From a virus, in the IMG/VR virus record IMGVR_UViG_3300008262_000188, positions 1 to 64,000 of that record: 64,000 nucleotides of DNA. One strand, 5' to 3'. Shown here piece by piece: positions 31,039 to 39,855 of the stretch. Within the stretch, counting starts at the first letter, position 1; every line of letters starts with the position of its first letter. Under the pieces are notes generated by a model. It worked only from the letters and a program-made list of their open reading frames with translations, was not told the DNA's origin and ran no database searches. A program made the position numbers and the translations under genes.

Positions 31039-32043
31039 ATGAAATTAGCATCAATAGAAACCATTAAAAGCTTAAAGAAGCATCCAAATGCTGATAAACT
31101 AGAATTGGCTCAGGTAATGGGGTGGCAATCTGTCGTACAAGCTAATTTACACAAAGAAGGAGATAAAATTGTTTTTATTATGATCGACACAATCCTTCCA
31201 AAAACAGCGTGGTCCGAATTTCTGATTGATAGAAAAAATCCCGAAAAACAAATTAGATTAAAGATGATTAAGCTTAGAGGAGAACACTCAGCTGGAGTAG
31301 TTCTTCCGCTGTCGCTGTTTCCAGACTTACAATTACTTGAAATCGGAGCAGATGTAACAGAATACCTAGGAATTAAAAAGTACATAAAAGAAATTCCTGC
31401 TAATCTGTCAGGAGAAAACGTTGGGGATTTTCCGACTCATCTAGCAACAAAAACAGACGAAGACAACGGACTGTCGAATTTAGATTTAGTAGAAGAAGTA
31501 ATTAAACATTCTTCAGTTACAATTACACAAAAGCTTGATGGTAGTTCTATTACTATAATAGTAGAAAACGGACAAATTTCAGAAGTGTGTTCTCGAAATT
31601 TATCTAAAAAAAATACCGAAGACAGTATTTTTTGGAAAGCTGCTCAAAAGCTAAATTATTTGGAGGGATTTACCGGAGTAATTCAAGGAGAGCTTGTAGG
31701 TCCAGGAATTCAAAAAAATACACTTAAATTAGAAGATCATGAAGTTTTTGTTTTTCAAATAAAAAAAAGCTCTGGAGAATATATGAACTACCAAGAAATG
31801 AAAGGATTTTGCAATATCGAGCTAAAGTGTAATGTAGCACCTTTTGTAGCAGAATGCTCTTTTGTAGGATGCGACTTACAAATCGCTTTAGAAAAACTTG
31901 GAGAATTAGCTGATCAGCAAAAATATTCATCTGGAGAAGTTGCTGAAGGTATTGTAGTACGGCCTACTGCATATCCGAAATCATTTTCTTCTAGAAGGCC
32001 TTTAGGCTTTAAAATCCTTAGCAGAAATTATAAAGATAATTAA
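31039..32043 (+). CDS. RNA ligase, DraRnl/Rnl5-like
   Basis: 334 residues. An N-terminal OB-type domain (about 1-110, MKLASIETIKSLKKHPNADK...) precedes the nucleotidyltransferase domain, the domain order of Deinococcus DraRnl (Rnl5). Catalytic Lys is K165 in KLDGSS; GELVGPGIQKN near 216 is motif IIIa-like; EGIVVRP near 305 is motif IV, and GFKILS near 325 motif V. It seals nicked or broken RNA using ATP. A second, T4 Rnl1-like ligase is at 60688, so the phage has two RNA repair ligases. Confidence 0.8.
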   Translation: MKLASIETIKSLKKHPNADKLELAQVMGWQSVVQANLHKEGDKIVFIMIDTILPKTAWSEFLIDRKNPEKQIRLKMIKLRGEHSAGVVLPLSLFPDLQLLEIGADVTEYLGIKKYIKEIPANLSGENVGDFPTHLATKTDEDNGLSNLDLVEEVIKHSSVTITQKLDGSSITIIVENGQISEVCSRNLSKKNTEDSIFWKAAQKLNYLEGFTGVIQGELVGPGIQKNTLKLEDHEVFVFQIKKSSGEYMNYQEMKGFCNIELKCNVAPFVAECSFVGCDLQIALEKLGELADQQKYSSGEVAEGIVVRPTAYPKSFSSRRPLGFKILSRNYKDN

Positions 32044-32060
32044 CAACTTTCGTTTTATAA

Positions 32061-32327
32061 GTGAAAAGACACGAACCACAAATACCTATGTGTGTAAAGT
32101 TAACGTGCGTTTTAATTGGATATGTAATTATAATTTGTAATTTTTGGTTGTTTGTTTTCTATATAAAAAACGATCGATTTATTAATTCATATTTAAGTTC
32201 TTTTGCTACAAAAAAGAAAGAAACATTTAATTTCGGTCCGTATTCTGATGCTCTTGATAGTAATTTTATTAAAAATAAAAAAATAGTTGAAATGTCCTCC
32301 AGAAAAAAGCAAAATACAAAATTATGA
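32061..32327 (+). CDS. Small single-helix membrane protein (88 aa)
   Basis: Starts at GTG 32061. One transmembrane segment at about 12-33 ([20 protein letters not shown]), then a Lys/Ser-rich tail. Overlaps the LysM gene by four bases (ATGA). Probably an inner-membrane protein working with the LysM protein; no family recognised. Confidence 0.45.
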   Translation: MKRHEPQIPMCVKLTCVLIGYVIIICNFWLFVFYIKNDRFINSYLSSFATKKKETFNFGPYSDALDSNFIKNKKIVEMSSRKKQNTKL

Positions 32328-32893
32328 AAACCGAACAACAATACCACATAGATGTAACGCCAGAAGAAGACAATATGTTTCGAACAAAACTTATGAAAAA
32401 GAAAACAACAGACAAAACTATTTCCAATTTTAATGTAATTCTTGGAGTTGTTTTAATCGCTCATCTCATTGGAGCGGCAGCGGTGTTTGGAATTACTCCT
32501 ATTTTAAACTCCAAAGAAAACAGTTCGAATCCAGCACAAACTAACAATTCTACTTTATGCTCGACGACAGAAAATAAAACAACTACGAATGACTCCTCTT
32601 CCACTAAGCCGGCAGTAACTAATGTTATGAAAGACATTAAACCAGTGCAAACAACAAATGCACCAAAAGTATCAAATGCACCTTCCACAAAACATCCTAT
32701 TCAAAATGACTATAGTAATAAAACAGAGTCTGTTTCAACTAATAATCTAATAAGAGAATATACAGTAAAGCCAGGAGATACAATATATGGAATTTCAAAA
32801 CGCTACAAGCTAGTATCGCAAAGATTGATGGATTTAAATCAAATTAAAAATCCTAATCAACTTAAAGTTGGACAAAAACTCAAATTTTTCTAA
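32324..32893 (+). CDS. Membrane-anchored LysM-domain protein
   Basis: 189 residues: short cytoplasmic N-terminus, one transmembrane segment at about 35-58, a Ser/Thr/Asn-rich linker, and a C-terminal LysM domain at about 145-189 ([39 protein letters not shown]). LysM binds peptidoglycan, so the protein should span from the inner membrane to the cell wall. It lies between two other single-helix membrane genes, with overlaps or two-base gaps. Not a lytic enzyme, as no catalytic domain is present. Confidence 0.75.
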   Translation: MKTEQQYHIDVTPEEDNMFRTKLMKKKTTDKTISNFNVILGVVLIAHLIGAAAVFGITPILNSKENSSNPAQTNNSTLCSTTENKTTTNDSSSTKPAVTNVMKDIKPVQTTNAPKVSNAPSTKHPIQNDYSNKTESVSTNNLIREYTVKPGDTIYGISKRYKLVSQRLMDLNQIKNPNQLKVGQKLKFF

Positions 32894-32895
32894 AA

Positions 32896-33162
32896 ATGCT
32901 TCAGACTAAACCAAAGCCAATAACGTTTAAACAAGCATTCTTTATAACAATTTGTTTGCATATTCTTGGGTTTTGTGGAATTTCTGCGTTTTCTGCATAT
33001 AGAAAAGAAAAACAAAAAGAATATGCATTAGCTAAGCAAATATACAGAGAGCAATTAATGCAAAAAAATTCCTCTTCTTTGTTTCCTAAGCCCGGTCCTC
33101 TTTCCCGCAACAGTTCAACCGCAAACACCTTCTTTTTTAGGAACAGCACTCAACTTAGCTAA
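32896..33162 (+). CDS. Membrane-anchored protein, N-terminal part of a frame-interrupted gene
   Basis: 88 residues, with a transmembrane segment at about 12-32 (FFITICLHILGFCGISAFSA) and a charged helix after it. The frame stops at 33162, but from 33059 another frame, one base ahead, is open to 33673 with fitting Ser/Pro-rich sequence. A run of seven A at 33062-33068 is a likely slip point. Either a +1 programmed shift, a mutation or a sequencing error. It starts two bases after the LysM gene. Confidence 0.5.
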   Translation: MLQTKPKPITFKQAFFITICLHILGFCGISAFSAYRKEKQKEYALAKQIYREQLMQKNSSSLFPKPGPLSRNSSTANTFFFRNSTQLS

Positions 33163-33673
33163 AGATTTAACTTTTAACTCAATTCCAACAAACTCTTTAG
33201 AACAACCTCCGTCGACAAACTCTTTAAGTAATAGTTCATCTGGTATAAATACTGATAAGAAATCGTCTAGCACAAACTCAAGCAAGGAAATTACAGTATC
33301 TAAAACTTCGCCGCAACGTGTTCTTCGGTCAGCTAATAGATTTTTTGATGCATTAAAAGGAGTGGAATTTGATCTTCAGAGTGGCCCAAAAACTCTACAG
33401 AGTCCAACAATTGCACATAAATCAAAAAGCCCAGCAACCAAAGCAAAAGAACTTCAAGAATTTAAAAACGCAACCGATGATTTAAAAGCTCAGTTTTTAA
33501 AAGCAAAAAACCAAATATCATCCGATGTTCATTCCTATTCAAACCAGACTAAAGAGGAAATAGAAAAAACTAAAAATCAATTTATACAAAATCGGATTCA
33601 GCACGAATCTTCTGGGGAAATTATTAAAGAAGAAATTACCAGAAGAATTATTGATTCGCGTATTGTATTATAA
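33059..33673 (+). CDS. C-terminal part of the frame-interrupted membrane protein
   Basis: Open frame without a good start (a GTG exists at 33362) that continues the 32896 gene after a +1 shift. It reads QPQTPSFLGTALNLAKDLTF, a Ser/Asn-rich linker, then a long charged helix (about 33420-33660) with KNQISSDVHSYSNQTKEEIE and ending IIDSRIVL. Joined, the protein would be about 259 residues: membrane anchor, disordered linker, coiled coil, parallel in design to the LysM protein beside it. Confidence 0.45.
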   Translation, partial: CKKIPLLCFLSPVLFPATVQPQTPSFLGTALNLAKDLTFNSIPTNSLEQPPSTNSLSNSSSGINTDKKSSSTNSSKEITVSKTSPQRVLRSANRFFDALKGVEFDLQSGPKTLQSPTIAHKSKSPATKAKELQEFKNATDDLKAQFLKAKNQISSDVHSYSNQTKEEIEKTKNQFIQNRIQHESSGEIIKEEITRRIIDSRIVL

Positions 33674-33782
33674 AAGCCTTAAGGTTTCCCCTAAAAGAAA
33701 CAGCAGAAAGGACAGCAATGCAATAAGCAAAGCTTCTTCTAAATTAAGATTCAAAACAACGTTGTTAGTAAATTCAAAAAAT

Positions 33783-34064
33783 TTAAAATAATTTCTTGAA
33801 TTTACCGATCAACGAATTGACTGCTGATTTAACAAGCATTATCGTGCAGCAACTAGCTTTTTCGTATGCCGTTTTGCCTTCACAGCAATTATCACCGCAT
33901 GTCTGTTGTGGTTCAACTGCAGCTTTAACTTCAACTGATGTAGAAGAGGGTAGAGACTTCTTTTTTGAAGGACGTCCTCTCTTAACTGTTGATGGTTTAG
34001 TTGTAGTTTTTTCTTTTTTCATATCAGAATTACTTATCTCATAAGCTTCAAATTCTCGTTGCAT
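33783..34064 (-). CDS. AT-hook-like protein with Cys pairs (93 aa)
   Basis: KRGRPSKKK near residues 28-36 is an AT-hook-like minor-groove DNA-binding motif. A second part has CGDNCCEG and ASCC, then a helical basic C-terminus SLIGKFKKLF. It is divergent from the 34094 gene with 29 bases between the starts. DNA binding is a fair inference; the target is unknown. Confidence 0.5.
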   Translation of the reverse strand: MQREFEAYEISNSDMKKEKTTTKPSTVKRGRPSKKKSLPSSTSVEVKAAVEPQQTCGDNCCEGKTAYEKASCCTIMLVKSAVNSLIGKFKKLF

Positions 34065-34093
34065 TGTCCACTATAGCAAATTATAGTTAATTC

Positions 34094-34381
34094 ATGGTTC
34101 AAGAAATTACATCTCTTTCTATTTTTGAAGAATTAAAATATAAAAATAATTCTTATGCAGAAGATATCAAACGTATTTGCAAAATCTTTGTAGATTGTAG
34201 TTTAATTTCGATAACAATAAACGACCTTGCAGCAAAGCTGAACTATCAAGAAGATATTAATTATGGAGTACTGATGATTCAGTTAGCACTATCGTTTGGA
34301 CACGAACACGGTTTAATAGAAACAATAAACGAAGATGCATATACTTTGACTGATAAAGGCTGGATGCTGGGTCTTAATTAA
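34094..34381 (+). CDS. Hypothetical helical protein, possibly winged helix (95 aa)
   Basis: MVQEITSLSIFEELKYKNNS, then three helices and a C-terminal DAYTLTDKGWMLGL, which resembles the wing (yxLTdkG) of small winged-helix DNA-binding proteins. A TTGTCC element lies 30 bases upstream. Regulatory role possible, not shown. Confidence 0.45.
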   Translation: MVQEITSLSIFEELKYKNNSYAEDIKRICKIFVDCSLISITINDLAAKLNYQEDINYGVLMIQLALSFGHEHGLIETINEDAYTLTDKGWMLGLN

Positions 34382-34456
34382 AAATGCTTTAGCGAAAAAA
34401 ATAACGAACGAAAATATTTTCTTTATTAATATAAATTCAAGCTATAATTACTTTAA

Positions 34457-35338
34457 ATGTCACAAATCAGAAAAGGAATTGTTCTAGCTGGTGGATCAGG
34501 AACGAGACTTCACCCTCTTACATTAGCTGTTAGTAAGCAATTGATGCCAATTTATGACAAGCCAATGATTTATTATCCAATTTCAACGTTGATGTTGGCT
34601 GGAATTAGAGACATACTGATAATTTCTACTCCATGGGATTTACCGGATTTTAAAAAACTTTTAGGAAAAGGACACCAGTTCGGAGTTAACTTTTCTTACG
34701 CTGAACAACCTGTTCCTTTAGGATTGGCACACTCATTTTTAATTGCTGAAGATTTTTTGGGAAATTCTCCTTCAGCTTTAGTTTTAGGAGATAATTTATT
34801 TTATAGTTGTGATTTCACTAAAACACTACAAGAGGCGAATGAAGATTTAGAGAATTCTACGATATTTGCATATGAAGTTGCTGAACCAAGTTCTTATGGT
34901 GTTGTTGAATTTAACAATGAAGGAGTAGCTGTTTCTTTAGAAGAAAAACCAGCGAAACCAAAAAGCAACTTTGCTGTTCCTGGTTTGTATTTTTATACTA
35001 ACGAAGTAGTGAATCGAGCTAAAGCTATCGGTCCCTCCTTAAGAGGAGAGCTCGAAATAACTAGCTTAAATCAAAGTTATTTGCATGACAATAAACTACG
35101 AGTTAAAAAGTTAAGTAGAGGAACAGCTTGGCTTGATACCGGAACTCACGATTCTTTACTTCAAGCTGCAGAATTTGTTAGAACGATTCAACAGAGACAG
35201 GGGTTATATTTAGGTTGTTTGGAAGAAATTGGTCTTAATCAAAATTTTCTTACTAAAGAACAGTTTAAAAATTGCACAAACAATCTTGGTAATTCGAATT
35301 ATAAAAAATATTTAGAAACGGTATTACTAAAATGTTAA
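34457..35338 (+). CDS. rmlA: Glucose-1-phosphate thymidylyltransferase
   Basis: 293 residues, the standard RmlA length. GIVLAGGSGTRLHPLTLAVS at 7-26 is the nucleotide-binding signature; QLMPIYDKPMIYYPIST, LVLGDNLFY (about 108-116), EEKPAKPKSNFAVPGLYFY and GTAWLDTGTHDSLLQA are all intact. It makes dTDP-glucose, the first dTDP-rhamnose step. Followed after one base by rmlC; rmlB and rmlD are absent from this window, so host enzymes would be needed for the 4,6-dehydratase and reductase steps. Confidence 0.93.
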   Translation: MSQIRKGIVLAGGSGTRLHPLTLAVSKQLMPIYDKPMIYYPISTLMLAGIRDILIISTPWDLPDFKKLLGKGHQFGVNFSYAEQPVPLGLAHSFLIAEDFLGNSPSALVLGDNLFYSCDFTKTLQEANEDLENSTIFAYEVAEPSSYGVVEFNNEGVAVSLEEKPAKPKSNFAVPGLYFYTNEVVNRAKAIGPSLRGELEITSLNQSYLHDNKLRVKKLSRGTAWLDTGTHDSLLQAAEFVRTIQQRQGLYLGCLEEIGLNQNFLTKEQFKNCTNNLGNSNYKKYLETVLLKC

Positions 35339-35339
35339 T

Positions 35340-35897
35340 ATGGAAAAAATAAACACTGATATACAAGATGCTTTTTTATTAAAGCCGAAAGTGCATAAAG
35401 ACAATAGAGGTTTTTTTTTAGAAGCATGGAATGAAAATACGTTTAAAAGTCTAGGCTTAGAGTTAAAATTTATTCAAGATAACCACAGCCAATCAACAAA
35501 AAATGTTTTGAGAGGTTTGCACTTTCAAATTGGTGATGCTGCACAAGGAAAACTAGTCTGGGTTATGTCAGGTTCCGTGTATGATGTCATAGTTGATTTA
35601 CGAGAAAATTCGAAAACGTTCGGTAAATGGGCTGGGTTTACATTGACGTCAGAAAACCATCTTCGGTTATGGGTCCCTCCCGGATGTGCACATGGGTTTT
35701 TGGTTTTAAGTGATGTTGTAGATGTTTATTACAAAGTTACTAAAACGTATCATCAACCATTATTTGATAGAACATTATTGTGGAATGATAATACATTAAA
35801 TATCAAATGGCCTTTACATGAAGCACCAATTGTTTCATCAAAAGACTTATGTGGATTGCCGTTTCAGCTTTGCGAAAAATATACTGTTAATTTATGA
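35340..35897 (+). CDS. rmlC: dTDP-4-dehydrorhamnose 3,5-epimerase
   Basis: 185-residue cupin. KVHKDNRGFFLEAWNENTFK, FIQDNHSQSTKNVLRGLHFQ (active-site His), GKLVWVMSGSVYDVIVDLRE and WVPPGCAHGFLVLSD are the RmlC landmarks. Converts dTDP-4-keto-6-deoxyglucose to the rhamno isomer. Cotranscribed with rmlA. Its stop overlaps an ATG that begins a fucosyltransferase-like remnant, so another sugar gene once followed. Confidence 0.92.
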   Translation: MEKINTDIQDAFLLKPKVHKDNRGFFLEAWNENTFKSLGLELKFIQDNHSQSTKNVLRGLHFQIGDAAQGKLVWVMSGSVYDVIVDLRENSKTFGKWAGFTLTSENHLRLWVPPGCAHGFLVLSDVVDVYYKVTKTYHQPLFDRTLLWNDNTLNIKWPLHEAPIVSSKDLCGLPFQLCEKYTVNL

Positions 35898-35968
35898 AAA
35901 GTCCTACAATTAGCGTTGTTTTAGCAGGTGGTTTAAGCAATCAACTTGTTCTGTGTTTACTATTTTAA
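35894..35968 (+). pseudogene. Remnant of a GT11 (fucosyltransferase-like) gene
   Basis: The 24-residue peptide SPTISVVLAGGLSNQLVL resembles the start of family 11 glycosyltransferases (..v.l.GGLGNQlfq..). It ends at a TAA, and 35996-36046 holds an open stretch reading FDSSELLFKFCEKYS, which may be the old C-terminus, so an internal deletion is likely. It overlaps the rmlC stop as ATGA. Confidence 0.4.
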
Positions 35969-36077
35969 TCTATGGACTATCTCATTCGTTAGAAATATTT
36001 TTGACTCGAGTGAGTTATTGTTTAAATTTTGTGAAAAATATAGTTGAATGTTGTTTGTTTTGAAATAACATTTTTAT

Positions 36078-37241
36078 ATGAAAGAACTATTCCATGTAAT
36101 GGCTAAGCCTATAGGCCCTTTGTGTAATATAGGAGAAAAAATGTTTCCGAAAAACGAAACGTTTAAAATGAAAGAAGAACTTTTAGAAGAATATATAAAA
36201 CAGTATATAGATTCTCAGCCAACTAAAGAAGTTATTTTTACCTGGCAAGGTGGAGAGCCTACAATGCTGGGAATTAAATACTTTGAAAAAATTATTGAAA
36301 TGCAACAACAATACGCCAAAGGGAAAATTGTTTCAAACAGCATTCAAACTAACGGTACTCTATTAAACGATGACTGGGGAAATTTTTTAAAGCAACATAA
36401 TTTTTTAGTCGGTCTCAGTATAGATGGTCCTCCGAAACTACACGATGCATACAGAGTAGATAAAAAAGGACTTCCAACATACGAAAAAGTAATAAAAGGA
36501 CTACGTGTATTGCAAAAGCATGAAATTGAATTTAACACTATAACTGTTGTTAATAATATTAATTCAAAAAAACCACTAGAAGTTTATAATTTTTTAAAAA
36601 AAATTGGCTCAAACTTTATACAATTCATTCCTTTAGTTGAACGGCTACCTGATGTTAAAACTAATCAATTAAGTTTTGATCTAGCTTTTCCACCAACAAT
36701 AAACGACGAGAAAAATTTGCCCGTTACCGAGTGGAGCGTTAAACCTACTCAGTATGGAGAATTTTTAATAACGGTTTTCGATGAATGGTATAAAAAAGAC
36801 AAAGGTAAAGTGTTTGTTCAAATTTTTGATGTAACTTTAGGTAATTGGTCTGGACTGCAGCCGAATAGTTTGTGTGTATTTAGTGAAACGTGCGGTAAAG
36901 CAATTGCTTTAGAGCATGATGGCACAGTTTATTCGTGCGATCATTATGTTTACCCGTCATATAAATTAGGAAGTATAACATCATCATCTTTAGGAGATAT
37001 GATTAGCTCAGAACGGCAAAAAAAATTTGGAAACGACAAGCGGGACACCTTACCAAATTATTGTAAACGCTGTGATGTTAGATTTGCCTGTCATGGTGAA
37101 TGTCCCAAGCATCGTTTTTTAAGAGCACCTGGCGGAGAGTACGGTTTAAATTATTTATGCTCTGGTTACAAAAAATTTTTTCATCATATTGCACCAAAAA
37201 TGCAAACGTTAACAAATGAATTATTGCAACCACTCACATAA
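36078..37241 (+). CDS. Anaerobic sulfatase-maturase homologue lacking two radical-SAM cysteines
   Basis: 387 residues, matching anSME (AtsB/ChuR) enzymes along the whole length: FHVMAKPIGPLCN at the start, TWQGGEPTMLGIKYFEKIIE, SIQTNGTLLNDDW, FLVGLSIDGPPKLHDAYRVD, FIQFIPLVER, and the C-terminal SPASM cysteines (CGKAIALEHDGTVYSCDHYV, YCKRCDVRFACHGECPKHRF). Family members oxidise a sulfatase Cys or Ser to formylglycine. Here C16-N-I-G-E-K replaces C-N-x-x-C-x-Y-C-x-Y-L-E-K: about seven residues with the second and third SAM-cluster Cys are gone, in frame. It may be inactive. The sulfatase gene converges on it with seven bases between. Confidence 0.85.
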   Translation: MKELFHVMAKPIGPLCNIGEKMFPKNETFKMKEELLEEYIKQYIDSQPTKEVIFTWQGGEPTMLGIKYFEKIIEMQQQYAKGKIVSNSIQTNGTLLNDDWGNFLKQHNFLVGLSIDGPPKLHDAYRVDKKGLPTYEKVIKGLRVLQKHEIEFNTITVVNNINSKKPLEVYNFLKKIGSNFIQFIPLVERLPDVKTNQLSFDLAFPPTINDEKNLPVTEWSVKPTQYGEFLITVFDEWYKKDKGKVFVQIFDVTLGNWSGLQPNSLCVFSETCGKAIALEHDGTVYSCDHYVYPSYKLGSITSSSLGDMISSERQKKFGNDKRDTLPNYCKRCDVRFACHGECPKHRFLRAPGGEYGLNYLCSGYKKFFHHIAPKMQTLTNELLQPLT

Positions 37242-37248
37242 AGATAAC

Positions 37249-38676
37249 TTAAGGGGTTACTCTTGTGTTTACACTATAATTTAAAAGAGTTCTTAAGCTA
37301 GTCAACTCCTCTATTGTTTGTTTTAAATGGTCTTGGTCTATCAAATTTGTTGTTTCAGAAGAATCTGCTTCTAAATCATATAATGCAATTGGATGGTTAC
37401 CTACCAGTACATCCCCAGCAAATATTAATTTCCAGTTTAAGTAATAAATCGAGCTTGCTCCTCCCCATTCGTTTTTCGTTTCGTTTATACAACAGTGAGC
37501 ATGATTGATTAATAAATGCTTTCTGTTAGGCTCAAGCGAATTTGTTGTAAGAAGAGGAATTAGACTTTTCGCATCCAGCATTTCATCTTCGTTAATCTGT
37601 ACTTCAATAAGATCTAAAAAGGTTGGTAAAATATCCATAGCACAAACTAAATCTTCACACACTTTTCCTTGCAAAAATTTAGAAGGATAATTAACAATCA
37701 AAGGAACTCTCACTCCTCCCTCGTAGATTGTGCTTTTCCCGTCTCTTAAATGCATATTTCCTTTATCGCCACTGACAGCTCCGTGATCCGAACTGAAGCA
37801 TATGACTGTGTTTTCTTCAAGACCTCTCGTTTTTAAAATTTTACGTAATTCTCCTAAAAGCACATCTGTTTCATAAACCATGTCGTCTCGTCTATTAATA
37901 CACGTATTTAATATCTCGTTCCCTCTTATCGTTTGAGGGGGGTCGTGAGGAGAATGTGCTCCATCACAACAAAAATGCATAAAAAACGGTTTTGCCATAT
38001 CGGTTGTATCTAAAAATTTTTCTACTTTAGTTAAGAGAGTCTCTCCAATTTTTGATAATTCAAAATTAGGATCAACATAATCAAGCCAATTTAAAAAATG
38101 CTGTTCATTGCCTCCACCAACACATTTTTTTTGTCTAGCAAATTCTATTGCTTGCTGACCTCTGATTAAGGTTTTAGGGTCGCAAGTTGGAATATTATTT
38201 TCCAAAAAGATTAAAGGAAGCCATTGATGACCACGAGGTATGATAAACGAATAATCAAATCCCCAATTAGATGGACCATCTACCATTGGAGCTGTCCAGT
38301 CTATTTCTCCTGTTTCTGTCTTGTTGTATAATCCTCCTATTCCCGTCTTGCCAAAAAGACCAGTTCGATAACCATTTTGTTGCAAAATATTCGCTAACGT
38401 TTTTTGATTAGGAGTAATAGAAGATGAGACATCAAATCCCCACTCTCCTTTATTGCCTAATCTTTGTCTATTAGGATAATTGCCGGTCAGAAGCGAATAT
38501 CTAGCAGGAGCACACAATGCTGCTGTCGAATGAGCGTTTGTAAAAATTACTCCACCGTTTGCTAAATCTTCTACGTTTTTTGTTTTAATTTTACTGTAAT
38601 TATTGTAACATGAATAATCCCCTATTCCTACATCTTCAGCAATAATAAATAAAAAGTTAATTGGGGATTTTGTCAT
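37249..38676 (-). CDS. Formylglycine-dependent sulfatase
   Basis: 475 residues, alkaline-phosphatase fold. CAPAR at 55-59 is the Cys-type C-x-P/A-x-R signature that is converted to formylglycine; ALCAPARYSLLTGNYPNRQR is textbook. The metal-binding acidic pair near 14-20 (AEDVGIGD) and CFSSDHGAVSGDKGNMHL near 300 (Asp-His) are present. No signal peptide, so it acts inside the cell or on the virion. It removes sulfate from a carbohydrate; substrate unknown. The adjacent maturase homologue makes a functional pair likely. It overlaps the GT8-like gene by 20 bases. Confidence 0.9.
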   Translation of the reverse strand: MTKSPINFLFIIAEDVGIGDYSCYNNYSKIKTKNVEDLANGGVIFTNAHSTAALCAPARYSLLTGNYPNRQRLGNKGEWGFDVSSSITPNQKTLANILQQNGYRTGLFGKTGIGGLYNKTETGEIDWTAPMVDGPSNWGFDYSFIIPRGHQWLPLIFLENNIPTCDPKTLIRGQQAIEFARQKKCVGGGNEQHFLNWLDYVDPNFELSKIGETLLTKVEKFLDTTDMAKPFFMHFCCDGAHSPHDPPQTIRGNEILNTCINRRDDMVYETDVLLGELRKILKTRGLEENTVICFSSDHGAVSGDKGNMHLRDGKSTIYEGGVRVPLIVNYPSKFLQGKVCEDLVCAMDILPTFLDLIEVQINEDEMLDAKSLIPLLTTNSLEPNRKHLLINHAHCCINETKNEWGGASSIYYLNWKLIFAGDVLVGNHPIALYDLEADSSETTNLIDQDHLKQTIEELTSLRTLLNYSVNTRVTP

Positions 38677-39847
38677 TTTGTGTAAGATTTTTTTGGACTT
38701 TTGTTAAATTTGAAATTAGCTGCTCTTTAAAATTTGAATTTACGTTATAATGTTTAGGAATTTCCGCAACTTTAGTTAGTATGATATTTTTCAAACAGCT
38801 TAGTTCGTACGTTTTCCACAATTCTAAAGCATGTAAAGGAATGTTATCTGTATGTTGCCAAGGTTTATACTGCCCATTAAAATGTATTATGTTAGCTTCT
38901 TTAAACTCTTTTTGAATTTCGGGAGTCGGATGAAGAAGATAATAATAACCACAACCGTAATCAGTCAAGTTCCACGATTTTGGTATTATTCCAACTTTGT
39001 TAAAAAACACAAAATTTAAAAGTCCTTGATCGTTATGAAAAAAAGTATGAAATTTTTTCTGAATAACGACACAATCTTTACAAATTTGCTGGATATTATT
39101 TCGTCTATATTCGGTAAGATCAAACATTAATACTCCAGCATTAAAATGTATTGCGTTTTTTGTGCTTAAATCAGTACAATAGTCTAAGTAATTAATAGGC
39201 GTATTTAATGTACGAGAGCATTCGATAAACCATTTAAACCACTTATCCACATAATATTGAAGAATAGTTTTTCCTCTAATTGGTATCCATTCTTGTTGTT
39301 CGTTAGGTCCTAACGTTGAAAGTTTAAAATCCCAGCACTGAATGGCAGGCCATTCGCACGCATATAAGCTATGCTTAGTTGTTTTGCTCATGTCGTATAC
39401 TAGTTGAAACAAAGATTTTACCGGTTGCTTAAAAACTAAATCTAAATCAATCTGTAACACTAATCCATCTAGTGTAGGCCAAATTGTATCCAAAAATAGT
39501 CTATAATACACAGAACAGGTTTGCAGAGTATTTCTCGATCTACTGAACGGATAGTTTTCAACCAAAAATTTATAAATTTCCTTGCATTCAGTCGGAACAT
39601 GTTTATAATTAAAAATTATCGTTGGAAAAATAGACGTAATATAGCTTTGTATGGCAGGCAAATTAGATAAATTGCCATCATAGCAAACAAAAAATTCTAG
39701 CGTATCTGTTATATTTAATAAATCATTGCTGCAGCGTGACGGATTTGTGTATTGTTTGTGTAACGTGTAAATGTTATTTACAACAGTTAGAAATTGATCT
39801 ATATATGTTTCATCAAAAGAGACAGCTATTTGTAGATTTTGCTTCAT
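38657..39847 (-). CDS. GT8-like glycosyltransferase
   Basis: 396 residues, GT-A fold. It starts with IAVSFDETYIDQFLTVVNNI (a nucleotide-binding strand plus helix), has LVLQIDLDLVFKQPV near 150 with the metal-binding D-x-D, HFNAGVLMFDL near 235 (GT8 acceptor-side Asn/Gly motif), and NDQGLLNFVFF later. Retaining transfer from a UDP-sugar is expected. First of four sugar-related genes reading left from 42602. Confidence 0.7.
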   Translation of the reverse strand: MKQNLQIAVSFDETYIDQFLTVVNNIYTLHKQYTNPSRCSNDLLNITDTLEFFVCYDGNLSNLPAIQSYITSIFPTIIFNYKHVPTECKEIYKFLVENYPFSRSRNTLQTCSVYYRLFLDTIWPTLDGLVLQIDLDLVFKQPVKSLFQLVYDMSKTTKHSLYACEWPAIQCWDFKLSTLGPNEQQEWIPIRGKTILQYYVDKWFKWFIECSRTLNTPINYLDYCTDLSTKNAIHFNAGVLMFDLTEYRRNNIQQICKDCVVIQKKFHTFFHNDQGLLNFVFFNKVGIIPKSWNLTDYGCGYYYLLHPTPEIQKEFKEANIIHFNGQYKPWQHTDNIPLHALELWKTYELSCLKNIILTKVAEIPKHYNVNSNFKEQLISNLTKVQKNLTQNDKIPN

Positions 39848-39855
39848 TTAGTTAA

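Noticed and set aside
33668-33754. Leftward 28-codon frame with a hydrophobic stretch (TTG start)
   Set aside because: No ATG, it overlaps the end of the frame-interrupted gene, and nothing supports translation.
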